Source: Ziziphus jujuba
Taxonomy: Eukaryota > Streptophyta > Magnoliopsida > Rosales > Rhamnaceae
Length of the DNA: 64,000 bases
Reading direction: 5' to 3'
NCBI RefSeq assembly: GCF_031755915.1
Contig: NC_083380.1
Location: 11,346,001-11,410,000 of the forward strand
Made by a program: the position numbers and the translations under genes. The notes below the pieces were generated by a model. It was not told where the DNA came from and ran no database searches. It saw only the letters and a program-made list of their open reading frames with translations. Every line of letters begins with the position of its first letter. The first letter of the stretch is position 1. This document shows positions 1 to 15,184 of the stretch, piece after piece.

Positions 1-91
1 TTGAGTTATTGTCTCATTAACTGCGGTGAAAAGTGTCAGATTCGTTACTATTGCTCTGATGTTGTTTTGTGTATTCCTTGTGGTATTATGA

Positions 92-1956
92 GTAGGCAAG
101 TCATGCAAGTGCATACATGGGATCGTGAATTCAAGAGGAAGGTTCAGAAAACGGCAGAGTGTTTTCTTTGCAGTTTCTGAAGATCGATCACAGTACAGTG
201 AGATAGAAGAAGATACTTCAGATCAAGAAAGTGACTATTCTGACAATGAAGATTTATTTATTACTAGCAGTTCATATATCCCTTTTGATGGTACTGATGG
301 AAAGCCAGGTTTCATCTCCTTTTATAACCGTCCTTATAAAGCAGAGAATGATGCCCCTGTGTCTGGTCCTCAGAGGAATAGTAACAACCTTCTATGGATT
401 GTTGGTCCAGCTGTTCTGGTGGCATCTTTTGTTTTCCCTTCATTGTACTTGCGCAGAATTCTCTCGACTATATTTGAGGACTCTCTGTTGACAGGTGAAT
501 TGGAGCACTTTCATTATTGTGGAAGTTTAATTCAAATCTTCTCTTTTCTTCTGACATGCTTAGTTTAATAATTCAGAAGCCAATTTATCTCAGATGTATT
601 GTCTTCATAAATCTTGGAAGATATCACTTTATTATGCTGCATTGTAAATACTCATACATGGAAGGTCTATATTAGAGCTATGTATGGTCTTTCTATTAAC
701 ATAGATTCCACATTGAAGAGGTAAGAGTTGGTGCTGCTGCCTGCTCAATCCAGTGAGGTGCATCAACACTAGGAAGTTACTGGTGAAGGAATGCTGCTAG
801 AAAGTTTCTTAGATTACTTGAGACCATTCTTGGTGTTTAGCATGGGGAGGATTGTATATACCTTTAATACCACGACATGTGTTAAATAGGGTGGGAAATT
901 TGAAAGATAACCCAACTGAAATGGAAGACTTCAGGCATACTAAAAGCATAGTTAAATGATGATGGTGCAGGAGAATCTATAGAAAAGAAGGGTACCATGA
1001 AGGGTACTATCAAGTGGATAGGGATGAAAATTTTGAAAATCAATATGAAAGCAAAAAAGAGTATGACATGTAGTTCAAACTGGAGTGGATTTGGAAAGCA
1101 GCTTTTGCTGTTATTTCCAATTTGGGATCCATAGAGTTTTATAAATCAGTGTTTGATTCATATAATAAATGTCAATTTTCTCTTCAAAATTCTTAAATCC
1201 TGTTAATTGTGGTTACTAAGTTCTTTTGTAAAATGTTATTTTATCAGATTTCCTTATATTGTTTTTCACGGAAGCTCTTTTCTACTGCGGCGCTGCGGTG
1301 TTTGTTCTTCTTATTGACCATTTAAGGAGGCCTACTTTACAAGAAACCACTGCAAACAATAATAAAATCCTGGCTTCTCAATTAGGACAGCGAGTCTCAT
1401 CTGTTGCTACCCTGGTACTTAGTCTTATAATTCCTATGGTGACAATGGGACTGGTCTGGCCATGGACTGGTCCTGCTGCTTCTGCTACACTTGCTCCCTA
1501 CCTGGTTGGTATCATTGTCCAGTTTGCATTTGAGCAGTATGCAAGATACAAGAAATCGCCTTCATGGCCTGTTATCCCAATAATCTTTCAGGTAAAGCCA
1601 ATCTTATCTTTGGTCATGTTTTATCGAAACATCTTTACAATTTAACTGTTTTCTGCTCCTCTTGATCAACATAGTTACATGCATGGTCTCTTTATATCTG
1701 GTAACCTCGTGAATCAAAGAGATTTCTTTTTGCTATGCAGGTCTATAGATTGCACCAGCTGAATAGAGCAGCACAACTTGTGACGGCATTGTCATATACG
1801 GTTAGAGGAGCTGAGATGACATCTCATAACATGGCAATAAATAGTTCCTTGGGTACACTTTTAAATGTTCTTCAGTGTCTTGGGGTTATCTGCATTTGGT
1901 CTCTCTCAAGCTTCCTTATGAGATTTTTTCCTTCTACTGCCATTACTGCTGAGTAA
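92..1956 (+). CDS. Multi-pass membrane protein, 5' end missing (exons 92?-494, 1248-1591, 1741-1956)
   Basis: Three exons join in phase: one ends at 494 before GTGAAT, the next spans 1248-1591, and the last runs from 1741 to the TAA at 1954-1956. The frame is open only from 92 (in-frame stop at 89-91) and contains no usable ATG before the third exon, so the true start lies in an exon left of the window; the acceptor is somewhere in 92-140. The visible ~310 residues begin with a very acidic, serine-rich stretch (SEIEEDTSDQESDYSDNED), then about five hydrophobic segments: one in the first exon near 390-470, one across the first junction, and others around 1400-1450, 1490-1550 and 1850-1930. No catalytic motif is visible. 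I believe it matches the uncharacterised Arabidopsis protein next to GRXC1 (At5g63040), from memory only. Topology is confident; function is unknown. Confidence 0.75.
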
Positions 1957-2700
1957 GGCATTAATTTTGTGCAAGGACTGGTAATTGGTAAGCTACTCAC
2001 TGGTTTAATCCAGAAAATACTTAGGATTTTTCTTTTGAGGACTAATTTGTCCCAACTCTTTTTGTGGTTTTAGACTTTTAGGGCCCATTTGTGTTGCAGG
2101 ACTGGCTTGGTTGGACTGGACTATGGGAAGTCTTGTCCAATCATATTGAGTTAAATCTAAAATACTCCAATCTGATTGGTTTGAACTTAAAAGTAGTCCA
2201 ATCCAATCCAGTCCAGTTCTGCAAGACAAACGGGCTATTAGGTTATAGTTTTTGGTGGCAGTTTGAGAGCAAATGGGTACTGAAGCACCTTGCTTCTTGT
2301 ATAAAAGCAAGTTGAAAGGTTATTGCAGGATTTTGTAAATGCAGATAGTGAACTCTGGAGAGAGCAAAAAGTTGATAAAAACAAAAAACAAGTTATGCAG
2401 AAATGTCAATATGCTTTATTGCAACACATAGTTTTTTGTTTTTCTACATGGAAGACTGCTGAGGTAAAGTGTTTTTCTTGGGGTTCTTTCAGTTGGACTC
2501 AGTTGTTTACAAAGTTGTATTGTTAAATCCTGAAGCTGAATTCTCCACTATTCACAAAAGACAGAGAAAGAAAAGAAAGGGAAGGAAAAAAAAAAAAAAA
2601 ATGCTACAACATGTCGTTACGGAGAAATTCTTCAGTTTGTCTTTGTGGAAAGCTTAAAATTTGTTGAATAGATATTTATTCTCCGTTTTCAAGTTATTTG
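1957..2700 (+). other. Probable 3' UTR and flank of the membrane-protein gene
   Basis: No coding exon is visible after the stop. The stretch contains the MITE at 2078-2240 and an A-rich run near 2587-2601. AATAAA-like signals around 2714-2733 could mark the transcript end. Confidence 0.4.
2078..2240. mobile_element. Tourist/Harbinger-like MITE, ~157 bp
   Basis: The element starts GGGCCCATTTGTGTTGC at 2081. Its right end, read on the other strand, is TAGCCCGTTTGTCTTGC, matching at 13 of 17 positions. Both ends are flanked by TTA (2078-2080 and 2238-2240), the target duplication expected of PIF/Harbinger elements. The inverted similarity continues inward as ggactgg/ccagtcc blocks, so the transcript could fold into a hairpin. 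It has no coding capacity. It lies in the probable 3' UTR of the upstream gene. Confidence 0.6.
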
Positions 2701-5435
2701 TAATTTCTGTAAAAAATAAAAAAATAAATAAATAAAACGAAGGGAGAAATTTCACCAAATAATAGAAATTAAAATATTATAAATATTTTTTGAGATGCCA
2801 AATACAGCCTTTAGTAACTGGATTACGAAATTATAGTATCCAATCAATGTCTAGAATTTTTGTTGGGTCATTTTTTGTGGAAGAAAAGGATTTTGGTATT
2901 TTTATAGCGATTTTGCTGTTTTTGCTGTAGGTTGTGAGGAATCTTGAGGGTTCAGAGGTATGAAATTTTTTTGACTCAAAAAGAAAAAAAAAAAAAAAAA
3001 TAATAATAATAAATAAAGGTGATGAAATTGATGAACCATGAAAATTTTTTTAAGTGGCTACCAAAAGTACTGCCGGACCATATGTCAGAAGGAGGGCTTA
3101 ACTCAACAACATTACATGAAATAAAAAAACAAAAAAGTGGATGATTTATATCAAGTCAAAAGGTAGTGGATAAAGATAATAAAGTCAAACTATCTCACAT
3201 AAGCTACTAACGTATATAATAGTAGTTTAGCCAATTACTCTCTCACCAAACCAGAAATAGATTATACAATATCATGGGTACTAAATAATCTTGATATATT
3301 TTCTTGAATACATCAGAAATGACAAAATTTGTTGAATTTCAATTTTATTTCTTTCATAACTTATTGGGCACCACTGAAATTGTGACTACGACTTTTTCTT
3401 TTTCTTCTCGAATTTTTTTTTTTAATTGAAATTGTTTTTATGCTCATTTGTGCAGAAAGTATTCATTCTTGGAACCCTTTTGTTGTAAATAATTAGATTT
3501 ATCACCTCAATGTTAATTTAATTCCTATTTATCATCATCCTCAATAATTCCACCTTCTACTTTGTCTTCATTTCTTTGTTAATTCCATTTGTCTCTCATT
3601 GGTATTGATAAAAATTAAAATTAACCCATCTTCTATTACTATTTCAAATACCAAAAAGAATGGAGGGGGAGGGTATATATTATTAACATTAATTTCCCTT
3701 TATTTAAATAGTAGATTAGACCAAAACTCAGATTAGGTGAGAGCATAATTATATTCTAATAAAACTATTTTATATTTTATTTTTATTGTATTTCTTAGCA
3801 GCTTGGAAAACATGAAAAGTATATCTTATTTGCTATTAGAAAACTACAAATAGAACGTCAATTGGGTGTTTGACAAATAGAACCGAGAAACATATAATAA
3901 AGAACCCAAAAAGAAAACAAAAAAAGGTTGATAATATCTTGAGCACGTTGATTTTCAAGCATGCATTCACTTGTGGAGCACTTTGGTAACCTTTAATCCT
4001 TGGGAAAAAAGAAAGAAAAAAAAAAAAAAAAGTTGAAAACTAGCATTTGGGATATACCTGGTCCAGCTAGGTGGAGTAACTAGTAAGTAATTTGTTTGTC
4101 TTTCTGGGATTTTCTGGTTGGGCAATTTCTATTGGATTCTTTTTTTTTTTAAATCCATATTGGTTTGTCCTAGCTTTTGAATTCCTGAGAGACTAAGCAA
4201 AAATGAGAGAGATATAAAGCTATTAACTAACGAGTTATAATGCTCTTCCAAAAGAAAATCCAATTGTGAAACTAACTTATTTGTCCTCTTTTGTTTGGGA
4301 TCCCTATAAAAAAGAATCCTTTTTATAGTTTAAACTAAACCTTACTTGGCCAATACAAACACCTTCCAAACCTATTATACCAAACCTCACATGCTTTTTT
4401 GTCTATATACTGGATTTCACACATAATTGAAGAAGCTGGTCTCTGCTGTGAAAAATTCGATCAAATGTAGTTGTTTTGCTTTTTTCTGTTTTCTTCCTGT
4501 TTTTTATTTTGGTATTAGGTGGTTTAGGTTTGAGGGAAAGAATTTCAGGTTTGAAACCCTCAAATCCTTATCAACAATAATAATAATAATAATCATAAAA
4601 AAATAAAAATAAAAATAAAAAAATTGGAATAAAATTATTCATATCAGAATGTACAGAAGATTTGATGTCCATAGATGCATGTGGATGATTTCTGAACTAT
4701 AGAAGGAAATTCAAACATACACCATCATCAATCAAAAGGAAAATCCTTAGATCAAGCTGTTGATTTTCATCTTCCTTTATAATTCAGTGTTTGGCTACTA
4801 CCACTAGTTTTGGCTAAACTTTGACCTTTTGGTCATTGAATATTGTTAGGCAAATCAAACTTCATAGGTGCATGAATGTATGATATATCCTTTATGCTTC
4901 TCATTCTATGACTTCCATAAAAAAACTTAATGGCTCTGCACCTGTTTAATTGACAAACCTTGGAAGTTTTAATTGACCATGCCTCTTAGTAAAGTCAAAT
5001 CTACTCAGTCTGTTTGGAATTTTGCTTTGTCATTTTTGGGATTTTCCCCTTTCTTTTATTCTTCTGAATATGATCAAAGTGTATTACATAGCAGAGGGAC
5101 ACCCTATTTTTTAACTCCAAATAGTGGCTAAAGAGGGGTCCACTTGAAATTTTCTATCAATTGGGTCATTTTTCAACTTTTTGTTCTTTCAGCAGTGCCC
5201 ATCATACCATCTTGTGTCCATAAAATTCCCTAACTTTTAACTTACAAAAGCATGCTTATAATATTCCATCATTTCCTTTACAAGAAAAAGGAGAAAAAAA
5301 CTCATTCGCTTTTAGTAAAACTGAAAAAGGTAACGAAGAGATGGCCACCTTAATAGAGTTCAAAGCCTAATTACTTTTTGCTGCATTGTGATTACTTACT
5401 TTCTATACTGATTAGGCTTGTCCTTTATCTGAACA
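2701..5435. other. AT-rich intergenic region
   Basis: No gene is visible. Many A/T homopolymers are present (for example 2983-3000 and 4018-4031), plus a TAA/AAT run at 3001-3017. The right end is presumably the promoter of the LRR gene. Confidence 0.6.
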
Positions 5436-5442
5436 ATATAAA
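5436..5442 (+). promoter_or_regulatory. Candidate TATA box of the LRR receptor-like gene
   Basis: ATATAAA lies about 260 bp before the chosen ATG at 5699. With a start site about 30 bp downstream, the 5' UTR would be about 230 bp. This rests on the motif and its position only. Confidence 0.35.
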
Positions 5443-5698
5443 CTCCCAAAAACCCCATGCACAGCCATAATCCCAAGCTGTTTTAAAACCAGAGGTTTCA
5501 AATTCACTCCCTAATATCCTATCCATCTCTGTTGACCATTTGCTTTCCTGATTCTGTTGAATCTCCAGATTTCTTTGTTTGTTGTTTCCTTCTTCATTTC
5601 TACATGGAACTAAACTTCCCCACTAGTTATAATAAACCTTAAGAATCAAGAATCAGATACTTTGTTTGAATTTCTTAGCTTTGACCTCAAGTGTGGAA

Positions 5699-8641
5699 AT
5701 GACTGGCAGTGAAATTTCTTCTTTCTTGTTGTTTTTGGCTGTAATTACTGCTGTTCTTTCTGTTTGTCATGGAGAGAACTTCACAGATTCCTACTGGCTT
5801 CTGAGAATCAAATCAGAACTAGTTGACCCAGAAAAAGTTCTGGAGAACTGGTCTCCAGAAACTAATTTATGCAGCTGGAATGGTCTTACATGTTCATCTG
5901 ATCAAAACCATATTGTGGTGAGCTTGAACCTATCCGGTTCAGGACTGTCTGGTTCCATTCCAAAAGAGCTCCAGAACCTCACTTCACTTCAAACACTCGA
6001 CTTGTCGTTGAATTCTCTCACTGGCCAAATACCTCCTATGCTTGGACGGCTTCAAAATCTAAGAACACTTCTCCTGCATTCAAACTATCTCTCTGGTAAT
6101 ATTCCTGAAGAGATAGGTCTTTTGAAAAACTTGCAGGTTCTTAGAATAGGAGACAACATGTTATCAGGTGAAATCACACCTACTATTTGTAACTTGATTG
6201 AATTGAGAGTATTAGCTATTGCCTACTGCCAACTGAACGGAAGTATTCCAGTTGAGATTGGCAGTTTGAAGCATCTGATGTCTCTTGATTTGCAGAACAA
6301 CAGTCTCAGTGGTAACATACCTGAAGAAATCCGTGGCTGCAAAGAGCTTCAAAACTTTGCAGCATCAAACAACATGCTTGAAGGAGAACTCCCTTCTTCA
6401 ATGGGGTCACTTAAATCATTGCAGCTTCTGAACCTGGCAAACAACAGTCTTTCGGGAAATATTCCTGTTCCATTAAGTAGCTTGTCCAACTTGACGTACT
6501 TAAATTTGCTCGGTAACAGATTCAGAGGCAACATTCCTTTAGAGTTTAACCAGTTGTTACAGCTTCAGGTGCTTGATTTGTCAAGAAACAACCTCTCTGG
6601 AAACATCACTCTTCTCAATACCCAGTTAAAGAGTCTTGAAGTTCTGGTTCTTTCTGATAATGCATTGACCGGTAGCATTCCAAGCAACTTTTGCTTCAGA
6701 AACTCAAATTTGCAACAACTTCTTCTGGCTCGAAATATGCTCTTTGGAAAGTTTCCTTTGGAGCTACTCAGCTGTTCTTCACTCCAACAATTAGACCTCT
6801 CAGACAACAGCTTCGAAGGAGAATTATCGCCTATGTTGGACAGGTTAGAGAGCCTCACAGATCTGCTACTCAACAACAACAGCTTTTCAGGAAATCTACC
6901 TCCTCAAATTGGAAACATGAGCAATTTGCAAAATCTTTTTCTGTTTGGCAACATGATCAAAGGTAGTCTTCCAGTGGAGATTGGAAAGCTACAGAGGCTA
7001 AAAGCCATTTACCTCTATGATAACCAGATGTCAAGAGAAATACCATGGGAGTTAACAAACTGCACAAATTTAACAGAAATTGATTTCTTTGGAAACCATT
7101 TTATAGGGTCCATTCCTGAAATGATTGGGAAACTTAAGAATCTAGTTTTGCTTCAACTGAGGCAGAATGACTTATCCGGTCCAATCCCACCAAGCTTGGG
7201 ATACTGCAGAAAGCTTCAGTTCTTGGCCTTGGCTGATAACAAGCTCTCAGGATCGTTGCCACCCACATTCAGATTCCTTTCAGAACTAAGCACCATTACA
7301 CTTTACAACAACTCCTTCAAAGGCCCTCTTCCTTTATCTCTTTTCCTTCTCAAAAAACTCAAAATCATAAATTTTTCTCACAACAGGTTTAATGGAAGCA
7401 TCTACCCTCTCACTGGCTCAAATTCTCTTACTGCATTTGATTTGACAAATAACAGCTTCTCAGGTCCCATCCCTCCTAGACTAGCCAAATCTCGAAATTT
7501 AACTCGTCTTCGCCTTGCACACAATTACCTTACCGGTAGCATTCCTTCCGAGTTTTCCCAACTCACAGAGCTCAATTTTCTTGATCTATCATTCAACAAT
7601 CTGATTGGTGAAGTTTCACCACAACTCTCAGGCTGTAAAAAGCTTGAGCACCTGTTGCTCAGTAACAACCAATTAGCAGGCACAATGCCTTCATGGTTGG
7701 GGAGCTTAAAAGACCTTGGTGAGCTAGATTTCTCCTCTAATAACTTCCATGGAACATTACCTTCAGAGCTTGGGAAATGTTCAAAGTTGCTGAAAGTTTC
7801 TCTTTATAGCAACAATCTCTCAAGCATGATCCCAAAAGAGATTGGAAACCTTACTTCTCTCAATGTCCTCAATCTTCAAAGAAACAACTTTTCAGGATCC
7901 ATTCCATCAACAATTCAGCAATGCAAGAAGCTCTATGAATTGAGGCTTTCAGAGAATTCTCTGACAGGTTCTATACCGGATGAGCTGGGAAGGTTGACTG
8001 AGTTGCAAGTAATCTTGGACCTGAGCAAGAACAAACTCACTGGTGAAATCCCACCATCTCTAGGAAATCTAATGAAGTTGGAGAGACTAAACCTCTCTTC
8101 TAATCAGCTCCAAGGACAAGTTCCATCATCACTTGGAAAACTGAGAAGCATGCATGTTCTGAACCTGTCAAATAATCATCTCCAAGGAAGAATTCCCACA
8201 ACTTTTTCGTCATTCCCACTAAGCTCATTCATGGGAAATGATGACAAGCTATGTGGCCCACCATTGGTATCGTGTATGGAATTGGAGAGGCAAGGTAAAA
8301 AGCGCCTGTCAAATACTGCAGTGGCAAGCATCATAGTGGGCATTGTTTTGACATCAACAGCAATATGCTTGGTCATGCTTTACATCATGCTTAGAATTTG
8401 GTGCAATTGGAGAAAAGTGTCTATCTCAACCTCGGATGGTGGTGGTGGTGTTGGTGTTGTTGGTGGTGGACCCGAGCACAGGAAAGAAGAATTAGATCAG
8501 GAGAGATGGGCTTTTGGGTATTGGAACGTGGATTCCATGGCACTTGTTCCTTCCAAAGATAAGGGTACTGATAATTCTACAAGTTCATGCATTTTCCATC
8601 TGAAAATGGATACAGAAGCCAAGGAAAATACCACAGTTTGA
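5699..8641 (+). CDS. LRR receptor-like protein without kinase domain (980 aa, single exon)
   Basis: Predicted cell-surface receptor. The first ATG in the frame is at 5699; the 11 in-frame codons upstream contain no ATG. Residues ~1-25 are a signal peptide (SFLLFLAVITAVLSVCHG). An N-terminal cap follows with the pair in NLCSWNGLTC, then about 30 plant-type LRRs (LxxLxLSxNxLTGxIP) with no obvious island domain, and a cap ending KLCGPPLVSC. One membrane helix lies at ~875-901, followed by a 79-residue cytoplasmic tail. The tail has a glycine/valine-rich stretch, a conserved-looking core (ERWAFGYWNVDSMALVPSK) and a polar end. No kinase follows in any frame before the glutaredoxin locus. Many NxS/T sites fit an exported protein. 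LRR spacing resembles the GSO1/GSO2 class, but those carry kinases, so this is either a genuine receptor-like protein needing a partner kinase or an old kinase-less derivative. Confidence 0.9.
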   Translation: MTGSEISSFLLFLAVITAVLSVCHGENFTDSYWLLRIKSELVDPEKVLENWSPETNLCSWNGLTCSSDQNHIVVSLNLSGSGLSGSIPKELQNLTSLQTLDLSLNSLTGQIPPMLGRLQNLRTLLLHSNYLSGNIPEEIGLLKNLQVLRIGDNMLSGEITPTICNLIELRVLAIAYCQLNGSIPVEIGSLKHLMSLDLQNNSLSGNIPEEIRGCKELQNFAASNNMLEGELPSSMGSLKSLQLLNLANNSLSGNIPVPLSSLSNLTYLNLLGNRFRGNIPLEFNQLLQLQVLDLSRNNLSGNITLLNTQLKSLEVLVLSDNALTGSIPSNFCFRNSNLQQLLLARNMLFGKFPLELLSCSSLQQLDLSDNSFEGELSPMLDRLESLTDLLLNNNSFSGNLPPQIGNMSNLQNLFLFGNMIKGSLPVEIGKLQRLKAIYLYDNQMSREIPWELTNCTNLTEIDFFGNHFIGSIPEMIGKLKNLVLLQLRQNDLSGPIPPSLGYCRKLQFLALADNKLSGSLPPTFRFLSELSTITLYNNSFKGPLPLSLFLLKKLKIINFSHNRFNGSIYPLTGSNSLTAFDLTNNSFSGPIPPRLAKSRNLTRLRLAHNYLTGSIPSEFSQLTELNFLDLSFNNLIGEVSPQLSGCKKLEHLLLSNNQLAGTMPSWLGSLKDLGELDFSSNNFHGTLPSELGKCSKLLKVSLYSNNLSSMIPKEIGNLTSLNVLNLQRNNFSGSIPSTIQQCKKLYELRLSENSLTGSIPDELGRLTELQVILDLSKNKLTGEIPPSLGNLMKLERLNLSSNQLQGQVPSSLGKLRSMHVLNLSNNHLQGRIPTTFSSFPLSSFMGNDDKLCGPPLVSCMELERQGKKRLSNTAVASIIVGIVLTSTAICLVMLYIMLRIWCNWRKVSISTSDGGGGVGVVGGGPEHRKEELDQERWAFGYWNVDSMALVPSKDKGTDNSTSSCIFHLKMDTEAKENTTV

Positions 8642-9856
8642 AGCCCATGATTCTCTTTTTTTTGGCTGGGGTGGTGAGACTTGAGAGGGAAGTAAACTTA
8701 GCATTGTACAATTTTGGGTTTTCTTTTATTCCTGGCTTTCTGTCTTTTTCGCAGCGTGGATTGTTTATTACATTCGTTTAGACTGTCAAATTTGTAGAGA
8801 TAGAAATCTTCGAGATAGGCTAATGAAAAGTAAACATGTAAGTTCCTTAATATTATTCAAAACCTATTGCTAGCACTTGGCCATAAATTCTTAAACGTTT
8901 TGAGGAAAGTGATCTAGGAGAAAAGCCCGTCATGAAAATATAATAAGAACAAAGCTTTGGGTGACCATTTGGATGAATGTGGATCCACAAATGTTATTGC
9001 TTATTGGGTCTCTTTTTTTTATTTTTTTATTTTTTTTATCATTACAAAAATCTCTCTGTGTCTTGAACGCACACGATCAATGCGTACCATTAAACCATCC
9101 TCACTTAATGCTTATTCGGTCTATAAATATATATTATTATGCAGCTGTGCTGACTAGAAATCCAACATTAGACTGAGACCACTGTTTAGTCAGTACGAGT
9201 AGTCTTTTTGGTTTATTTTCCTAAGGAGAGAAGTAAATTGCTTAAGTCGTTCTTGCTTTGCCAAAAAATATAGTTGTTCAAATGTAAAGTTCTCTTTTAC
9301 CCAAAGGAAATAACAAATAGAAATGTTAAAAATTCCGTTTGGTGTCCTTAAATTCGATGACTACCAACACTCTACGCATATAAAAATAAACTGGACAATG
9401 TGAAGCTAAAGATCAGATTTTCCTACTTATATGCCCCGACAAAACTGCTGTTCTGGTCATCCTTTCAAACTCAAAACAAATTTGCAAGGTTTGCTGATTC
9501 TTTGCTAAAGAACAGGTAATTATACAAGTTTTTTTTTACGAGTAATAATGGCTCTGCGCAAAACCAGACCTCAACTTGGACATCCACATGGTCAACAAAT
9601 TTGATACACCAAAATAAGATAGAGGTAACCTTTTTCAACCATAACTCAGTTAAAAAGCCCCAAACCAAAAGTTGCAGCTGAAATATGCAGAAAACCAGAA
9701 TGTGGTAATTTAGAGAGTTATTAGAAATCCATGTTCATACTATTCATATACACAACATATTTGAATTTTATACTATTATTTTACAGCGTGTCGTCTCCGG
9801 TCAGTCGGATCATTTTCTTCAACTTGTGTACAGGAAGGGCTCTGTGGCTATGTTAT
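8642..9856. other. Convergent intergenic region between the LRR gene and GRXC1 copy A
   Basis: Holds the 3' ends of two converging genes and no further gene. The part from about 9470 is already inside the duplicated glutaredoxin unit, since it resembles sequence near 11840. Short frames here are T-rich noise. Confidence 0.6.
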
Positions 9857-11400
<1,544 letters not shown>

Positions 11401-12152
11401 TTGCTGTTTGATTCAAGCTTATCTTCTATAATCGGAGAGAGAGAGAGAGAGAGAAAGCAGCGGAAGGCCCTTGAGGTGGATGTTTTGTTGGCAATAGAAT
11501 TGGAAGAAAAGGGAAAAACAGAGGAAAAAACAAAAACCAGCAAATGAATGGGTATTATTGTCTTTTGCTTATTTATTTAATTTTTATTATTACACTGATT
11601 TCTATCTCAAAACATAATTTTTAGTGAATTATCTCAAAAAAGAATTGTTCATGCATTAAGCACAAAGTTACTTTTTTATCCAAAGGAAATATAAATAGAA
11701 TTGTTGAAAATTCCTAAAGCCCAAATATCCTACTTATAGTTATACCCACGTAAAGGATCACAAACGACCGTTTTGGCACATAACCCAAAAAAAAAACAAA
11801 AAAATCCTACCGTGCTGATCAAGCTCTAAAACTCTAAGAGAAGGAACAAATTTGCAAGTTTTGCTGTCTCATGGCGGATAAATAACAGTCAATTGTACAA
11901 GTTTTTGCTTTAATGATGGCTCTGTGCGAAAACCAGATCTCAATAACCCTTTTTAACTATAACTTAGTATGAAAAAAATAATAATAATAATTTAGAGAGT
12001 GAATAGAACACCATGTTCATACTAGTCAAATACACAACATAAAAGAACATACATATATGGGTTTATTACTACTATTTTACAGCGTGCAGTTTCTGGTCTA
12101 TAATAGCATTTTCTTCATATTTGGAACAGGAAAGGTTCTGTGGCTATGTTAT

Positions 12153-13880
<1,728 letters not shown>

Positions 13881-14843
13881 TTGCTGCTTGATTTATAGTT
13901 ATCTTCTACAATCAGAAAGAGAGAGAAAGCAGTGAACCAGGTGTTCCAAGGTCCTTACGGCCGGATGTTTTGGTGGCAAGTGGCAGAGAATTGGAAGGAA
14001 AGAAAGATAGAGAAACAAACAAAAACCAGAACAGGTGTTGGAATTTCAAATTGCATGGTTGGGCTGCTGGCACTTTATGAGGCTTTTAGCTTCTACATCA
14101 GACAAGTGGTGTCTGTTTCTCTCTGTCTCTCTGAATGTCTTTTGGCCCAAACCAAAATTTTTCCGAACTCTATTTTATGCCTACAAAATAATATCAAAAT
14201 AATTATACAGATTGATTGGATTAATTAAAGACTTATATATGTATTTTTAAAATTATGTATTTTATTTTTCTTAAAACATAAATTGTTGCTCTACAATGCT
14301 AAAAATTTGGTTAATTAGTTCCTTTTAATATATTATTATTATTATTATATTTTTTGGCAAGGGTTGGTTGTCTTTTATTTTGTAACAAAGAATATATATT
14401 TTTTCTTTGGTAATATTGTAAGAGAGAATATGATTTCAAAAGAATATGTTCTCTTACTTTCTATACTGTCAACGACATATTTTACATCATGTTTTATATT
14501 CTGTCCATTGCCACATTGCTGAAGAACACGTAGTTGATCCCAAAGCCAACTTCTGTACTATTTTGGAAAAGTCAAAAGAGCTTCACCAATAAGTACTTTC
14601 TACCCTGGACAATTTTAGATAAAAAGACACATTGAGGAACAAAAATGAACGTTTGAGATTGTTCCCAGTATATTAATTAAAACATGATGAATGAAGAGCG
14701 TGCTTTTCTCAGTTTCTCATTTTGTTTGCATAATTTTCTAGTTCGATAAACATATAGTCTTGCTTGGGTATTGGGTTTCAAACTAACCCTGTCCCTTTCA
14801 TTTGACATGACTAATGGTCATCAAGCATATTATTAAAAAAGAA

Positions 14844-14878
<35 letters not shown>

Positions 14879-15184
14879 ATGTTCATAATCAGCTATTATC
14901 ATAAAAGAAGAGTTTTACATAGTAGAAACAGAGTCTCTTTTAGCTATAATTTCAATAAAGCTAGGCCAATATTATCATACATACTAACAAATAAATCAGC
15001 TTTCATACATGAATTTTAATTGTAAACCATAACTATACGTACAACCTTATAATGGGTCAAAACCACATCAATCACCCACAATCCAATCTTTAATGACTAT
15101 GAATTAGATGTGGAGAAGAAGTAGACAACTTTAACAAAGAACTCGAATATGATCTTTCTGTTCGTGAAAATGGTAGTTTTGGTT
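13881..15184. other. Intergenic: leader/promoter of GRXC1 copy B and 3' flank of the membrane glycoprotein gene
   Basis: The left part holds the GA-rich leader of copy B (13916-13928). The frame at 13932-14228 runs antisense to the promoter and shows no family features. A (TA)n microsatellite lies at about 14846-14877. No further gene is visible. Confidence 0.6.

Noticed and set aside
125..568. Complete small gene starting at 125
   Set aside because: It would start with GTG, and its sequence continues by splicing at 494 into the next exons; it is an internal exon whose upstream partner is outside the window.
5666..5698. Upstream start of the LRR gene
   Set aside because: The upstream extension begins with TTG; the first ATG at 5699 leads straight into a good signal peptide.
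13932..14228. 98-residue protein upstream of GRXC1 copy B
   Set aside because: It lies antisense over the leader and promoter, with no family motif and no splice or codon support.
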